Shown piece by piece: positions 1 to 10,261 of a stretch of DNA of 64,000 bases. Origin of the DNA: Cyanobium sp. CH-040 (GTDB taxonomy: Bacteria; Cyanobacteriota; Cyanobacteriia; PCC-6307; Cyanobiaceae). Position 1 is the stretch's first letter. The number at the start of each line of letters is the position of its first letter. The stretch lies in assembly GCF_024346135.1 (NCBI RefSeq), contig NZ_JAGQCJ010000015.1, forward strand, positions 1-64,000. The letters run 5' to 3'. The notes below the pieces were generated by a model that worked only from the letters and a program-made list of their open reading frames with translations, did no database searches and was not told the origin of the DNA. The translations under genes were made by a program, and so were the position numbers.

Positions 1-1524
<1,524 letters not shown>

Positions 1525-1569
1525 TCCGCAACGATCAGCTTCCACCCTCTTCCCGAGGAATGACCAGCC

Positions 1570-1597
1570 AGCCCTCGCCATGCGGCGGGGGCTTTTT
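1570..1597 (+). terminator. Rho-independent terminator after psbC
   Basis: A 10-bp stem (1570-1579 with 1584-1593, one T-G wobble) closes a 4-nt loop and runs into five T residues at 1593-1597. It lies 45 bp after the psbC stop and no gene overlaps it, so it most likely ends the psbDC transcript. Confidence 0.85.
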
Positions 1598-1739
1598 GCT
1601 GGGCCAGCGTCCTGCTGCCGAAGCAGACGTCAGATTCAGTCAGATCTGCGCGGGAAGTTGTCAGAGATCAGACCTGTGTGATCCATAACGTTCACAGCAG
1701 CACCGCAATCAGGTGCGGAACGGCTCTTCACACACACCG

Positions 1740-2531
1740 ATGATCTCCTTCAAATCCAACAGGGCAACGCGCACGGGCCTCGCCCTCAGCGCCACCGCCC
1801 TCACCACCGCCGTGCTCGGCACCGCCGGACTGGCGCCCGTCCCGGTGTCGGCCCAGTCCTGGGCAGCGCAGGGCCGCAATCCCTCAGGAGTGGTCAGCTC
1901 CGCGATCAGCAGCCCCGCTCCCGGGGTGATCTGCGACACCGCCACCCGCATCTGCTACGACGGCAGCGGCGTTTCGCTGCCGCAGACCCGGCTGCACATG
2001 GGCTCCTGGGCCGAGTGGCGGCTCGCCCGCCAGCTCTCCGGTCAGCCGGCACCCACCGAGTTCCGCCTCAGCGACGGCAGCTTCTGCGATGTCCGCGCCC
2101 GCACCTGCTGGAGCGAGGCCTTCGGCCGCCGCACCGTGGCCACCCAGCTCAGCGAACAGCTGTTCGCCGGCGCCGGCATCGGCGGCCAGCGGGAGGTGAA
2201 CCGGTTCGCGGGTCTCTGCAACCTGATGCGGGGCAGCCGCGAGATGTACAGCGGCGTGTGCGCCCTGCGCAGGGTGGCCAACAGCGAGCGGGGCGTCACG
2301 CGCTATGTGGTGCGGCAGCCCAATGGCAGCCAGCTCACCTTCAGCGACCGCAGCGGCCGCCTGGAGGTGAGCGACGGCGACCGCAGCTGGCCCGCCACCT
2401 TCGTGGATCACGGCCTCACCGGCGTGTTCCGCTGGCGGGACATGACCCTGGTGGCCACGCGCGAACACCCGGCGCTGCCCCTGGGCCGTCTTCAGAGCGA
2501 CGGCATCAGCCAGCTGTTCATGGAGCGCTGA
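1740..2531 (+). CDS. Secreted six-cysteine protein, YcgJ-like, copy 1
   Basis: Function unknown. The 263-residue product starts with a basic stretch and a hydrophobic segment ending near a VSAQS cleavage-like site, so it should be exported. Residues about 60-125 (SPAPGVICD, then paired cysteines to RTCW) resemble the YcgJ/Fels-1 prophage-like family. The second half carries conserved blocks ending FRWRDMTLVATREH and matches no domain I recognise. Six cysteines (ICD, RIC, FCD, TCW, LCN, VCAL) align with those of the paralogue at 3281, which suggests three disulfides in the periplasm. I prefer ATG 1740 to GTG 1713 because it starts directly at the signal peptide. I saw no obvious Shine-Dalgarno. 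Confidence 0.8.
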   Translation: MISFKSNRATRTGLALSATALTTAVLGTAGLAPVPVSAQSWAAQGRNPSGVVSSAISSPAPGVICDTATRICYDGSGVSLPQTRLHMGSWAEWRLARQLSGQPAPTEFRLSDGSFCDVRARTCWSEAFGRRTVATQLSEQLFAGAGIGGQREVNRFAGLCNLMRGSREMYSGVCALRRVANSERGVTRYVVRQPNGSQLTFSDRSGRLEVSDGDRSWPATFVDHGLTGVFRWRDMTLVATREHPALPLGRLQSDGISQLFMER

Positions 2532-2565
2532 CGGCCGCGGTCACGCAAGCAACGGCCTCTGCGGA

Positions 2566-3171
2566 TCAGAGCGGCTGCAACCAGCGCCGCAGCAACGGCA
2601 GGCTGAGGCCGATGACGTTGCTGAAGCAGCCATCGAGCCGCTCCACCAGCAGCCCGCCCTGCCCCTCCAGGGCAAAGGCTCCGGCGCAGCGCAGGGGCTC
2701 GCCGCTGGCGACGTAGGCCCGGATCTCGTTCTCATCGATGTCGGCGAACAGCACCCTGGTGGTGACCGTCGCCAGCAGGGGAGCGGGCTCTGGCGCCGGC
2801 GGGTGAACCGGCAGGCTGAGCGAAGGGCGGATCAGGCAGTGGCCGGTGTGCAGCTCGCCCCAGCGGCCCGCCATGGCCTGCCAGCGCGCCACGGCCTCGG
2901 CGGCGTCGGCGGGCTTGCCATGCACGGCGCCGTCGACGCTGAGCAGCGAGTCACAACCCAGCACGGCCAGCGCTGGCTCCGCCGCCGCGGCCGGGTCCAG
3001 GCGGGCTGCCACCGCCTCGGCCTTGGCCCGGGCCAGGCGCTGCACCAGGCGGCGGGGATCGGAGTCCACGATCTCCTCCTCGTCCACGCCACTCACCACC
3101 ACCCGGTGGGGGATGGCGGCCTGCTCCAGCAGACGGCGGCGGGCCGGGGAGGCCGAGGCGAGCACCAGCAT
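2566..3171 (-). CDS. maf: Maf-family nucleotide pyrophosphatase
   Basis: Maf/YhdE-type house-cleaning enzyme that hydrolyses non-canonical or canonical nucleoside triphosphates to monophosphates. The protein (201 residues) opens [16 protein letters not shown], the family's N-terminal signature, followed by DEEEI, the [10 protein letters not shown] helix and [12 protein letters not shown] with the catalytic Asp. I use the ATG at 3171 rather than the in-frame start at 3201 because the family motif begins immediately after it. It lies on the opposite strand between two paralogous secreted genes. A maf gene close to psbC and cobQ is familiar from marine Synechococcus. Confidence 0.93.
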   Translation of the reverse strand: MLVLASASPARRRLLEQAAIPHRVVVSGVDEEEIVDSDPRRLVQRLARAKAEAVAARLDPAAAAEPALAVLGCDSLLSVDGAVHGKPADAAEAVARWQAMAGRWGELHTGHCLIRPSLSLPVHPPAPEPAPLLATVTTRVLFADIDENEIRAYVASGEPLRCAGAFALEGQGGLLVERLDGCFSNVIGLSLPLLRRWLQPL

Positions 3172-3280
3172 CGGGCACCTGGGGAACAGGGACACAGGCA
3201 ACGGCCACGGGAGCGTGCCGATCGGACCGCTGCCTTCGTACCGTACCCATCACCTGTGCCCGCGCCCGGGAGTCCTGCCG

Positions 3281-4027
3281 ATGCCGCCCCTCCGCCCTGC
3301 CGTGCGCTCCGCCGTGCGCGCCCTCCCGGTGCTGGCCGCCGTCAGCCTGGGGATGGCGCCGGCCCAGGCCCAGCTGCAGATGTTCGGCGGCATCAGCAGT
3401 CCGGCCCCTGGAGTGGTGTGCGACCGCATCGCCATGACCTGCTTCAACGGCAGCGGCCCCTCGGTCGATCTCACCCGCCAGCATCTGGGCAATTCGGCCG
3501 CCCTGCGGCTCAGCGCCAGCCTCAGCGGCCGGCCGCCGGCCAGCGAGTTCCGGCTCAGCAACGGTGCGGTGTGCAGCGTCCGCGAAAGCACCTGCTGGAC
3601 CGATTCCCGCCGGAAACGCGTCAGCGATGCACTCACCCGCGATCTGTTCGCCGCCTCTCCGAACCCGGACAGGGAGGTGAGCAGATCGCGCGGGCTGTGC
3701 AGCCTCAGCCAGCGCGGCCGTGCCGTCTACGACGGGAACTGTGATCTGCGGGTGGTGAGCCGTGACTCCGGCATCAGCCGCTACGCCGTGTCCACCGCAG
3801 ACGGCCGCCGCTACGTGTTTCGCCGCCGGGGTGACACCCTCGAGCTCGAGGACGCCACCGGCACCTGGCCGGTGGACTTCCGCAACCACGGCTACACCGG
3901 CTTGTTCCGCTGGAGCGACATGACCCTGGTGGCCACCCGGGAGCACAGCCTGCTGCCCCTGGCCCAGCCCCGCGCCGCGGGCAGGGGCGCCGAGATCGAC
4001 GCGCTGTTCTCCGGAGGCTCCAACTGA
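3281..4027 (+). CDS. Secreted six-cysteine protein, YcgJ-like, copy 2
   Basis: Function unknown. This 248-residue paralogue of the gene at 1740 has a signal peptide ending near APAQAQ, then SSPAPGVVCD and the same six-cysteine layout (VCD, TCF, VCS, TCW, LCS, NCDL). The C-terminal block FRWSDMTLVATREH is almost identical in the two copies, while the middle is diverged, which points to an older duplication. The N-terminal third resembles the YcgJ family; the rest is unassigned. The stop codon overlaps the probable CTG start of the next gene by three bases, suggesting translational coupling. Confidence 0.8.
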   Translation: MPPLRPAVRSAVRALPVLAAVSLGMAPAQAQLQMFGGISSPAPGVVCDRIAMTCFNGSGPSVDLTRQHLGNSAALRLSASLSGRPPASEFRLSNGAVCSVRESTCWTDSRRKRVSDALTRDLFAASPNPDREVSRSRGLCSLSQRGRAVYDGNCDLRVVSRDSGISRYAVSTADGRRYVFRRRGDTLELEDATGTWPVDFRNHGYTGLFRWSDMTLVATREHSLLPLAQPRAAGRGAEIDALFSGGSN

Positions 4028-4446
4028 GCAGCCCCACCGACAATCCCCGCACGCCTGCCGCCGGGGCCACGGCAGATCCTCCCCCGGTCGATGAACGCCG
4101 TGCCCTGCGTCGCGCCAGCCGCTCCCTGCGCTGCCTGCCCTTCCGGCGCGCCTTCTACGACCAGGTGGGCGAGACGGCCCTGAGCAGCGGCAGCCTGGCG
4201 TCCAGCCAGGACTGGCGCCGGCTCTGCTTCCTGCCGGTCTCGCCCGAGCGGGCCGAAGCCCACTTCATCTGGCTGATCCGGCTGGGGGTGCTGCGCCGCG
4301 AGGTGGACGGTCAGGGCCTCACCGAGCGGGTGCGGCTGACGCCGATGGGACGCCGCCTGCTGGCGCAGATCCAGGGCGAGATCCCCCGTGCCGGCTTGCG
4401 GGAGCGGATGCTGGAACACTTCCGCCGCCGCCGTCCCCGCCTCTGA
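4024..4446 (+). CDS. Small conserved protein, Npun_F0494-like
   Basis: About 140 residues. The segment [30 protein letters not shown] looks like a winged-helix core and resembles the cyanobacterial Npun_F0494 family, whose role is unknown to me. The only conventional start is GTG 4165, which would remove the conserved-looking [21 protein letters not shown] region. The frame is open upstream to a CTG at 4024 that overlaps the preceding TGA (CTGA), so I extend it there; this start is an inference. The gene sits 13 bp before cobQ on the same strand, so the two may be cotranscribed. Confidence 0.65.
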   Translation: MSSPTDNPRTPAAGATADPPPVDERRALRRASRSLRCLPFRRAFYDQVGETALSSGSLASSQDWRRLCFLPVSPERAEAHFIWLIRLGVLRREVDGQGLTERVRLTPMGRRLLAQIQGEIPRAGLRERMLEHFRRRRPRL

Positions 4447-4459
4447 TGGCCCGCTCCTG

Positions 4460-5998
4460 ATGCCCCAGCCGGCCCAGCCGCCACCGGCCCTGATGGTGCT
4501 GGGCACCTCCAGCGGTGCCGGCAAATCGCTGATGACGGCGGCGCTCTGCCGGGCCCTGCGCCGCCGCGGCGAACAGGCGTTGCCCTTCAAGGGCCAGAAC
4601 ATGAGCAACAACGCCTGGGTGGACCGGACAGGCGGGGAGATGGCCTACTCCCAGGCGCTGCAGGCCTGGGCCGCCGGGCTCGAACCCCACCACAGCATGA
4701 ACCCGGTGCTGCTCAAGCCCCGGGGCGATTCCACCAGCGAGGTGATCCACATGGGCCGTTCGGTGGGAACGGCCCGCGCCGAGCACTACTACCGCGACTG
4801 GTTCCGGCCCGGCTGGGCCGCCATCCGCTCCGGGCTGGACGAGCTGCAGGCCGCTCACCCCGGCGGCCGCCTGGTGCTGGAGGGGGCCGGCAGCCCGGTG
4901 GAGGTGAACCTGCAGGCCCGCGACCTCACCAACCTGCGCCTGGCCCAGTTCCTGCGCGCCCGCTGCCTGCTGGTGGCCGACATCGAGCGGGGCGGGGTGT
5001 TCGCCCAGATCGTCGGCACCCTGGCCCTGCTCAGCCCGGTGCAGCGGCCCCTGATCCGCGGGCTGCTGATCAACCGCTTCCGCGGCCGCCGCGAACTGTT
5101 CGACGAGGGGCGGTGCTGGCTGGAGCGGCACACGGGGGTGCCGGTGCTGGGGGTGATGCCCTGGCTGGAGGAGCTCTTTCCTCCGGAAGACTCCCTCGAC
5201 CTGCTGGAGCGCCGCGGCCGCAAGGCCGGCGCCGAGCTGGAGCTCGCCGTGCTGCGGCTGCCCTCGATCAGCAACTTCTCCGACCTCGATCCCCTCGAGG
5301 CCGAACCCAGCGTGCGGCTGCGCTGGCTGCGGCCGGGTGAGCCCCTCGGCAATCCCGATGCCGTGATCCTGCCGGGCAGCAAGCAGAGCCTGGGCGACCT
5401 GGCGGCCCTGCGCCGCGCCGGACTGGATGGCGAGCTGCGCCGCTACCTGGCCGCCGGCGGCCATGTGTTCGGCCTCTGCGGCGGCCTGCAGCTGCTGGGG
5501 CGGGAGCTCCACGACCCCGAGGGCCTCGAGGGTGCTGCCCCCAGCCGCCTGCGCGGACTGGATCTGCTGCCGCTGCGCACCGTGTTCGGCGGCACCAAGG
5601 CCCTGCGCCAGCGCCGCAGCCAGGCCCTCTGGCCAGCCGCGCCCGACGGCGGCGGCAGCGAGTGTCCGGACGCTCTGGAGCTGGAGGGCTTCGAGCTGCA
5701 CCGCGGCCGCACCACCGTTGTGGCGCCCGCGCCCGGGGCCCTGGCCAGCGACGACGGGCTGGGCTGGTGGCAGGCGGTGGGCGAGCGCGGCGGCCTGGTG
5801 GCCGGCACCTACCTGCACGGGGTGTTCGAGAGCGGCCCCTGGCGACGCCACTGGCTCAACCGGCTGCGCCGGCGCCGGGGCCTGCCCCCGCTGAGCCTCG
5901 ATCAGCCCCACCACAGCCGCCAGCGGGACCAGCTGCTGGAGCGCCTCGCCGGCGCCTTCACGGAGCACGTCAACCTGGAGCCGCTGCTCGCCCCCTGA
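4460..5998 (+). CDS. cobQ: Cobyric acid synthase, glutamine-dependent
   Basis: Amidates four side chains of adenosylcobyrinic a,c-diamide in corrinoid synthesis, using glutamine and ATP. The N-terminal P-loop-like domain shows GTSSGAGKS and the [10 protein letters not shown] block. The C-terminal class I glutamine amidotransferase domain contains [12 protein letters not shown] with the nucleophilic Cys and a TYLHGVFES segment with the catalytic His. The length (512 residues from ATG 4460) is normal. The start chosen is the first that gives the [10 protein letters not shown] context without out-of-family sequence. It overlaps the downstream ferredoxin-like gene by one base. A second corrinoid gene, cobL, lies at 34.3 kb. 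Confidence 0.96.
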   Translation: MPQPAQPPPALMVLGTSSGAGKSLMTAALCRALRRRGEQALPFKGQNMSNNAWVDRTGGEMAYSQALQAWAAGLEPHHSMNPVLLKPRGDSTSEVIHMGRSVGTARAEHYYRDWFRPGWAAIRSGLDELQAAHPGGRLVLEGAGSPVEVNLQARDLTNLRLAQFLRARCLLVADIERGGVFAQIVGTLALLSPVQRPLIRGLLINRFRGRRELFDEGRCWLERHTGVPVLGVMPWLEELFPPEDSLDLLERRGRKAGAELELAVLRLPSISNFSDLDPLEAEPSVRLRWLRPGEPLGNPDAVILPGSKQSLGDLAALRRAGLDGELRRYLAAGGHVFGLCGGLQLLGRELHDPEGLEGAAPSRLRGLDLLPLRTVFGGTKALRQRRSQALWPAAPDGGGSECPDALELEGFELHRGRTTVVAPAPGALASDDGLGWWQAVGERGGLVAGTYLHGVFESGPWRRHWLNRLRRRRGLPPLSLDQPHHSRQRDQLLERLAGAFTEHVNLEPLLAP

Positions 5999-6243
5999 TG
6001 GCCTCCCGCACCGTCACCATCCACTGGCCGAACGGCACGACCAGCGCGGTGGCCGCCGGCAGCGCCTGGCTGGAGGCGGCCCGGCAGGCGGGCGTCGCCA
6101 TCCCCACCGGCTGCCTGGGGGGCAGCTGCGGCGCCTGCGAGATCGAGGTCAACGGTCGCGTGGTGCGGGCCTGCATCGCCACCGTGCCCCCCAGCCGCAG
6201 CGGCGAGCTGACGGTTGAGCTGGCGGTGGATCCCTACTGGTGA
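5998..6243 (+). CDS. Small [2Fe-2S] ferredoxin-like protein
   Basis: This 81-residue protein has a beta-grasp N-terminus and cysteines at residues 39, 44, 47 and 59 (C-x4-C-x2-C-x11-C). The first three match the plant-type ferredoxin loop, but the last spacing is far shorter than the usual 29 or so residues and is closer to xanthine-dehydrogenase-type clusters. The ATG overlaps the cobQ stop (TGATG), so it is probably translationally coupled to cobQ. An electron-transfer role linked to corrinoid metabolism is possible but only inferred from position. It meets mnmA tail to tail with no spacer. Confidence 0.85.
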   Translation: MASRTVTIHWPNGTTSAVAAGSAWLEAARQAGVAIPTGCLGGSCGACEIEVNGRVVRACIATVPPSRSGELTVELAVDPYW

Positions 6244-7494
6244 TCAGGGCTGGATCAGCCCGCCGCCCAGCAGCACCTCGCCGGCATAGAACACCGCCGC
6301 CTGGCCAGGGGTGATCGAGAACTGGGGTTCGGCGAACGCCAGGCGCACCCGGTGGGGCCGGCCGGCGGCCCGGTCGGCGTCGCTGGCGGGCAGGGGGGTG
6401 AGCAGGGCCGGCTCCGGAGCGCTGCGGTAGCGCACCTGCACCTGCACATCCAGCGGCTCGGTGGGCGGCGCCATCGACACCCAGTTCACCGCCCCCACAT
6501 CACAGCCGTCGCGGGCCGCCTCCCGGCGCGGCGCCACCACCACCCGGTTCATGGCGCCATCGAGGCGCACCACGTGCAGCGGCTCGCTCCAGGCCACCCC
6601 CAGCCCCTTGCGCTGGCCGATGGTGAAGTGCTCGATGCCGTCGTGCTCGCCCACCACGGTGCCGTCGGCGAGCACGATCTCGCCCTGGCGCGGCGGCAGA
6701 TGGGCATCGAGGAAGGCCTTCATCGAGCCGTGGTGGTCAGCCAGGCAGAGGTCCTGGCTCTCGGGCTTGCTGGCCGTGCGCAGCCCATGGCGGGCCGCCT
6801 CCAGGCGGGTGTCGGCCTTGGTGAGCTCACCGAGGGGAAAGACCAGCCGGCCCAGGGACTCCTGGGGCAGGTCGTAGAGGAAGTAGCTCTGGTCCTTGCG
6901 CCCATCGAGACCGCGCAGCAGCTGATGGCGGCCGGCCGCCTCACCGGGAACGGGCAGGGGGTCGCCGGCTTCGGCGTGGCGCACGCGGGCGTAATGGCCG
7001 GTGGCGATGCGGCCGATGCCGCGCTCGGCCTCGGCCCAGGCCAGCATCGGGCCGAACTTCACCTCCCGGTTGCAGCGCGAGCAGGGCAGGGGGGTGACGC
7101 CGGCGGCGTAGCCCTCAACGAGGAAATCGACGATCTGCTCGCGGAAGTGCTCGCGGAAATCAACCACGTGATGGGGGATGCCGAGCTGCTCGCAGATGCC
7201 GGCGGCATCCACCAGGCCCTCGGCACAGCACGCCCCCTTGCCGCTCATCAGCCAGAGGGTGAGACCCTCCACCTGCCAGCCCGCCTCCACCAGCAGGGCG
7301 GCGGTGAGGGAGCTGTCGACGCCGCCGGAGAGACCCACGGCCAGCCGGTGCTCGCCCGGCCAGGACCGCAGGCGCTCCAGGGCCGCCGCGCCCGCAGGAG
7401 TGGCCGCAGAAGTGGCCGCAGGAGCAAGAGTGGCGGATCCAGCTGGGCAGGAAGCGGTCAAGGACTGGGTGGCACGGTCGTCTCTCCCCATCAT
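6244..7494 (-). CDS. mnmA: tRNA-specific 2-thiouridylase
   Basis: Inserts sulfur at position 2 of the wobble uridine in tRNA Lys, Glu and Gln. The PP-loop GLSGGVDSS near residue 56, a CNREVKFGP block with the first catalytic cysteine region, SQDLCLADH with the second, and the C-terminal [10 protein letters not shown] and [14 protein letters not shown] blocks are all present. From the ATG pair at 7489-7494 the protein is 416 residues, with an Ala/Ser-rich N-terminal tail longer than usual. The start lies only 24 bp from the divergent nnr start, so the real initiation point could be further in. Confidence 0.95.
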   Translation of the reverse strand: MMGRDDRATQSLTASCPAGSATLAPAATSAATPAGAAALERLRSWPGEHRLAVGLSGGVDSSLTAALLVEAGWQVEGLTLWLMSGKGACCAEGLVDAAGICEQLGIPHHVVDFREHFREQIVDFLVEGYAAGVTPLPCSRCNREVKFGPMLAWAEAERGIGRIATGHYARVRHAEAGDPLPVPGEAAGRHQLLRGLDGRKDQSYFLYDLPQESLGRLVFPLGELTKADTRLEAARHGLRTASKPESQDLCLADHHGSMKAFLDAHLPPRQGEIVLADGTVVGEHDGIEHFTIGQRKGLGVAWSEPLHVVRLDGAMNRVVVAPRREAARDGCDVGAVNWVSMAPPTEPLDVQVQVRYRSAPEPALLTPLPASDADRAAGRPHRVRLAFAEPQFSITPGQAAVFYAGEVLLGGGLIQP

Positions 7495-7518
7495 GAGACG
7501 CAGAGCCCTGCCCCTGCC

Positions 7519-9147
7519 GTGACTGCCATTGCCCCGCCTGCGGAGCCAACACCCCCGCCCTGGCCGCCGCGGGACGCCGCCCACCTGCTGGTGAGCGGCG
7601 CCCAGATGGCGGCGCTGGAGGAGCATCTCTTCGCCTCCGGCCTGCCGGTGGAGGCCCTGATGGAGAAGGCGGCCCTGGCCCTGAGCCGGCAGCTGCTGGC
7701 CGACCACGGCGGCCTGCTCGAGCGGCAGGGGGCGGTGGTGCTGGCGGGACCGGGCCACAACGGTGGCGACGGCCTGGTGGTGGCACGCGAACTGCATCTG
7801 GCCGGGGTGGCGGTGGCGATCTGGAGTCCGTTCGAGCGCCACAAGCCCCTCACCGCCAGCCACCTGCGCCATGCCGCCTGGCTGGGCATTCCGCGCCTGG
7901 AGGCCGCCCCGGATCCGGCCGCCGCCTGCCTCTGGATCGATGGGCTGCTGGGCATCAGCCAGCGGCGGCCGCCGGAGCCGGCCCTGCAGGAGCTGTTCAG
8001 GCTGCGGGAGCTGCAGCGCCCGGGACGGCTGGTGGCGATCGACGTGCCCACCGGCCTCTGCGCCGACAGCGGCCGCTGCCTGGGGGGAACAGCCGCCCGG
8101 GCCAGCCACACCTACACCCTGGGACTGCTGAAGGCCGGCCTGGTGCAGGACGGCGCCCTGGAGTGGGTGGGCGAGCTGCGGCGGCTCGACCTGGGCCTGC
8201 CGCCGGCGCTGCTGACGGCGCTGCCCGCCGATCAGCCCCTGGGGCTCGGATCCGACGATCTGGCCGCTGCCCCCTGGCCGCGCCTGCCGGCGGCGGCGGC
8301 CAAGTACGGGCGCGGCCGGCTGCTGGTGGTGGCTGGCAGCGAGCGCTACCGGGGGGCGGCGAACCTGGCTCTGGCAGGGGCGAGCGCCGCCGGCTGCGGC
8401 AGCCTCCGGGCCGCCCTGCCCTCGGCCCTGGCCGACGGACTCTGGAGCGTTCACCCCCACGTGGTGGTGAGCCGGCGCCTGGCCTGCGATGCCCGGGGCC
8501 ACCTGGCCCTGGGCCAGCTGGAGGCCGCCGATCTGGAGCGGCTCGATGCGCTGCTGGTGGGTCCTGGACTGGGCGCCGCGCCGCTGGACGGCGCGGATGG
8601 CGGCCTCGATGAAGACGCCGAATCGGCAGCCTGGCAGCGGTTGCAGCGCTTCGAGGGGCTGCTGGTGCTGGATGCCGATGGCCTCAACCGGCTGGCCGGC
8701 CAGGGCGCCGGCCCCTGGTTGCGGCAGCGGCGCGGCCCCACCTGGCTGACGCCGCACCGGGGGGAATTCGATCGCCTGTTTCCCGACCTGCGGGGCACCG
8801 AGGCCCTGGCGGCGGCGGCGGCGGCGGCCCGCGAGACCGGTGCGGCTGTGCTGCTCAAGGGTGCCCGCAGCGTGGTGGCCGGCCCCGGCGGCGGCTGCCG
8901 GCAGGTGCTAAAGGCGGCCCCGGCGGCAGCCCGGGCGGGCCTGGGGGACGTGCTGGCCGGGTATGCGGCCGCGCTGGGTGCGATGGCCCTGGCGGCGGCA
9001 GAGCATCCCGGTGATGCCCTGCTGGCGGCGGCCGGCCTGGCCCATGCCGGCGCCGGCCTGCACCTGCAGGAGCGCGGCGCGGGCGGGGCCTCACCCCAGG
9101 CCGTGGCCCGCTGCCTGGCGAACGCCTCTGTGTTGTTTTACAAGTAA
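7519..9147 (+). CDS. nnr: Bifunctional NAD(P)H-hydrate epimerase/dehydratase
   Basis: Repairs hydrated NADH and NADPH. The N-terminal YjeF domain (residues about 20-230) carries [19 protein letters not shown] and [11 protein letters not shown]. The C-terminal CARKD-type dehydratase domain has [47 protein letters not shown] and a GLGDVLAG block with the expected Asp. The 542-residue fusion is normal for bacteria. It starts at GTG 7519, since the conserved sequence begins some 15 codons later. The gene is divergent from mnmA, and the sigma factor follows after 76 bp. Confidence 0.94.
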   Translation: MTAIAPPAEPTPPPWPPRDAAHLLVSGAQMAALEEHLFASGLPVEALMEKAALALSRQLLADHGGLLERQGAVVLAGPGHNGGDGLVVARELHLAGVAVAIWSPFERHKPLTASHLRHAAWLGIPRLEAAPDPAAACLWIDGLLGISQRRPPEPALQELFRLRELQRPGRLVAIDVPTGLCADSGRCLGGTAARASHTYTLGLLKAGLVQDGALEWVGELRRLDLGLPPALLTALPADQPLGLGSDDLAAAPWPRLPAAAAKYGRGRLLVVAGSERYRGAANLALAGASAAGCGSLRAALPSALADGLWSVHPHVVVSRRLACDARGHLALGQLEAADLERLDALLVGPGLGAAPLDGADGGLDEDAESAAWQRLQRFEGLLVLDADGLNRLAGQGAGPWLRQRRGPTWLTPHRGEFDRLFPDLRGTEALAAAAAAARETGAAVLLKGARSVVAGPGGGCRQVLKAAPAAARAGLGDVLAGYAAALGAMALAAAEHPGDALLAAAGLAHAGAGLHLQERGAGGASPQAVARCLANASVLFYK

Positions 9148-9173
9148 AAGCTGAAGGGTTACTGAAAACACCA

Positions 9174-9200
9174 TTGCTTCAACAAAACCTGCCGGATAGT
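9174..9200 (+). promoter_or_regulatory. Possible promoter of the sigma factor gene
   Basis: TTGCTT (9174-9179) and GATAGT (9195-9200) are separated by 15 bp in the AT-richer gap between nnr and the sigma factor start at 9224. The spacing is short for a -35/-10 pair, so this is tentative. Confidence 0.25.
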
Positions 9201-9223
9201 GACGGGCCCCGTCGTGTCCAGCG

Positions 9224-10261
9224 ATGCCTGCCTCCAGCCTGCGGACAAGCGAAGGGCGCGCCAGTGAAGGACAGAGGCGGCGAAGCAGTGATCCAGTGAG
9301 CTGGTATCTCTCCAGCATCGGCCGTGAACCGCTGCTCACACCAGCGGAGGAGATCGAACTGGGCAACCAGGTGCAGGCGATGATGCGGCTGCTGGAGGAT
9401 CACAACCCGGCCCGACTCCCTGCTCTGCAGAGTAACTCAGGCGGCACGACTGTGCATCCTTCAGTGCCCCACGGAAGCCCCGCATCCGCTGACGGCGCGG
9501 CGGGCGAGCTCAGCATTCAGCAGCGCAAGGTGCTGCGCATCGGCCAGCGGGCCAAGCAGCGCATGATGAAGGCCAACCTGCGCCTGGTGGTGAGCGTGGC
9601 CAAGAAATACCAGGGCAAGGGACTGGAACTCCTGGATCTGATTCAGGAGGGTTCGCTGGGGCTGGAGCGCGCTGTTGAGAAATTCGATCCCACCCGCGGC
9701 TACAAGTTCTCCACCTATGCCTTCTGGTGGATCCGCCAGAGCATGACCCGGGCGATCGCCTGCCAGTCCCGCACCATCCGGCTGCCGGTGCATCTGACCG
9801 AGCGCCTCAGTGCCATCCGCAAGGTGAGCCTCGACCTGGCCCACAAGCTCGGCTCCATGCCCAGCCGCAGCGAGATCGCCGAGGCCATGGGCATGCCGGT
9901 CGCCGAGCTGGATGGCCTGCTGCGTCAGGCCCTCACCACCTCCAGCCTGGACGCGCCGGTGAACGGCGACGAGGGCCGCAGCTTCCTGGGCGATCTGATT
10001 GCCGACACCGCCGTGGAGGAACCGCTCGACCGGGTGGAGCGGGGAATGCACCACGAGCAGCTGAGCCGCTGGCTCAGCCACCTCAGCGATCAGGAGCGGC
10101 AGGTGCTGGAACTGCGCTTCGGGCTGGAGGGCCAGGAGCGCCACACCCTCGCGGAGATCGGCCGGCAGCTGGACGTGTCGCGGGAGCGGGTGCGGCAGGT
10201 GGAACTGAAGGCCCTGCGCAAGCTGCGCAATCTCACCCGCAGAATGCCCAGCACGCTCTGA
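9224..10261 (+). CDS. Group 2 RNA polymerase sigma factor (RpoD-like)
   Basis: Non-essential sigma-70 paralogue, expected to direct stress, light or nutrient responses. Region 1.2 is visible (DPVSWYLSSIGREPLLTPAEE), followed by region 2 (NLRLVVSVAKKY, GLELLDLIQEGSLGLERAVEKFDP, FSTYAFWWIRQ), region 3, and region 4 with LSDQERQVLELRFGL and a HTH (HTLAEIGRQLDVSRERVRQ). Between region 1.2 and 2.1 the usual LGRxPTxxEWA segment is replaced by roughly 35 residues rich in Pro, Ser and Gly. Which of SigB to SigE it matches cannot be decided by eye. The TGA overlaps the likely start of the deacetylase-family gene. Confidence 0.95.
   Translation: MPASSLRTSEGRASEGQRRRSSDPVSWYLSSIGREPLLTPAEEIELGNQVQAMMRLLEDHNPARLPALQSNSGGTTVHPSVPHGSPASADGAAGELSIQQRKVLRIGQRAKQRMMKANLRLVVSVAKKYQGKGLELLDLIQEGSLGLERAVEKFDPTRGYKFSTYAFWWIRQSMTRAIACQSRTIRLPVHLTERLSAIRKVSLDLAHKLGSMPSRSEIAEAMGMPVAELDGLLRQALTTSSLDAPVNGDEGRSFLGDLIADTAVEEPLDRVERGMHHEQLSRWLSHLSDQERQVLELRFGLEGQERHTLAEIGRQLDVSRERVRQVELKALRKLRNLTRRMPSTL

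Noticed and set aside
9751-9762. HIP1 octamer GCGATCGC as a notable repeat
   Set aside because: I noticed a few copies (near 9752, 15186 and 30264), all inside genes; too sparse to call enrichment by eye.
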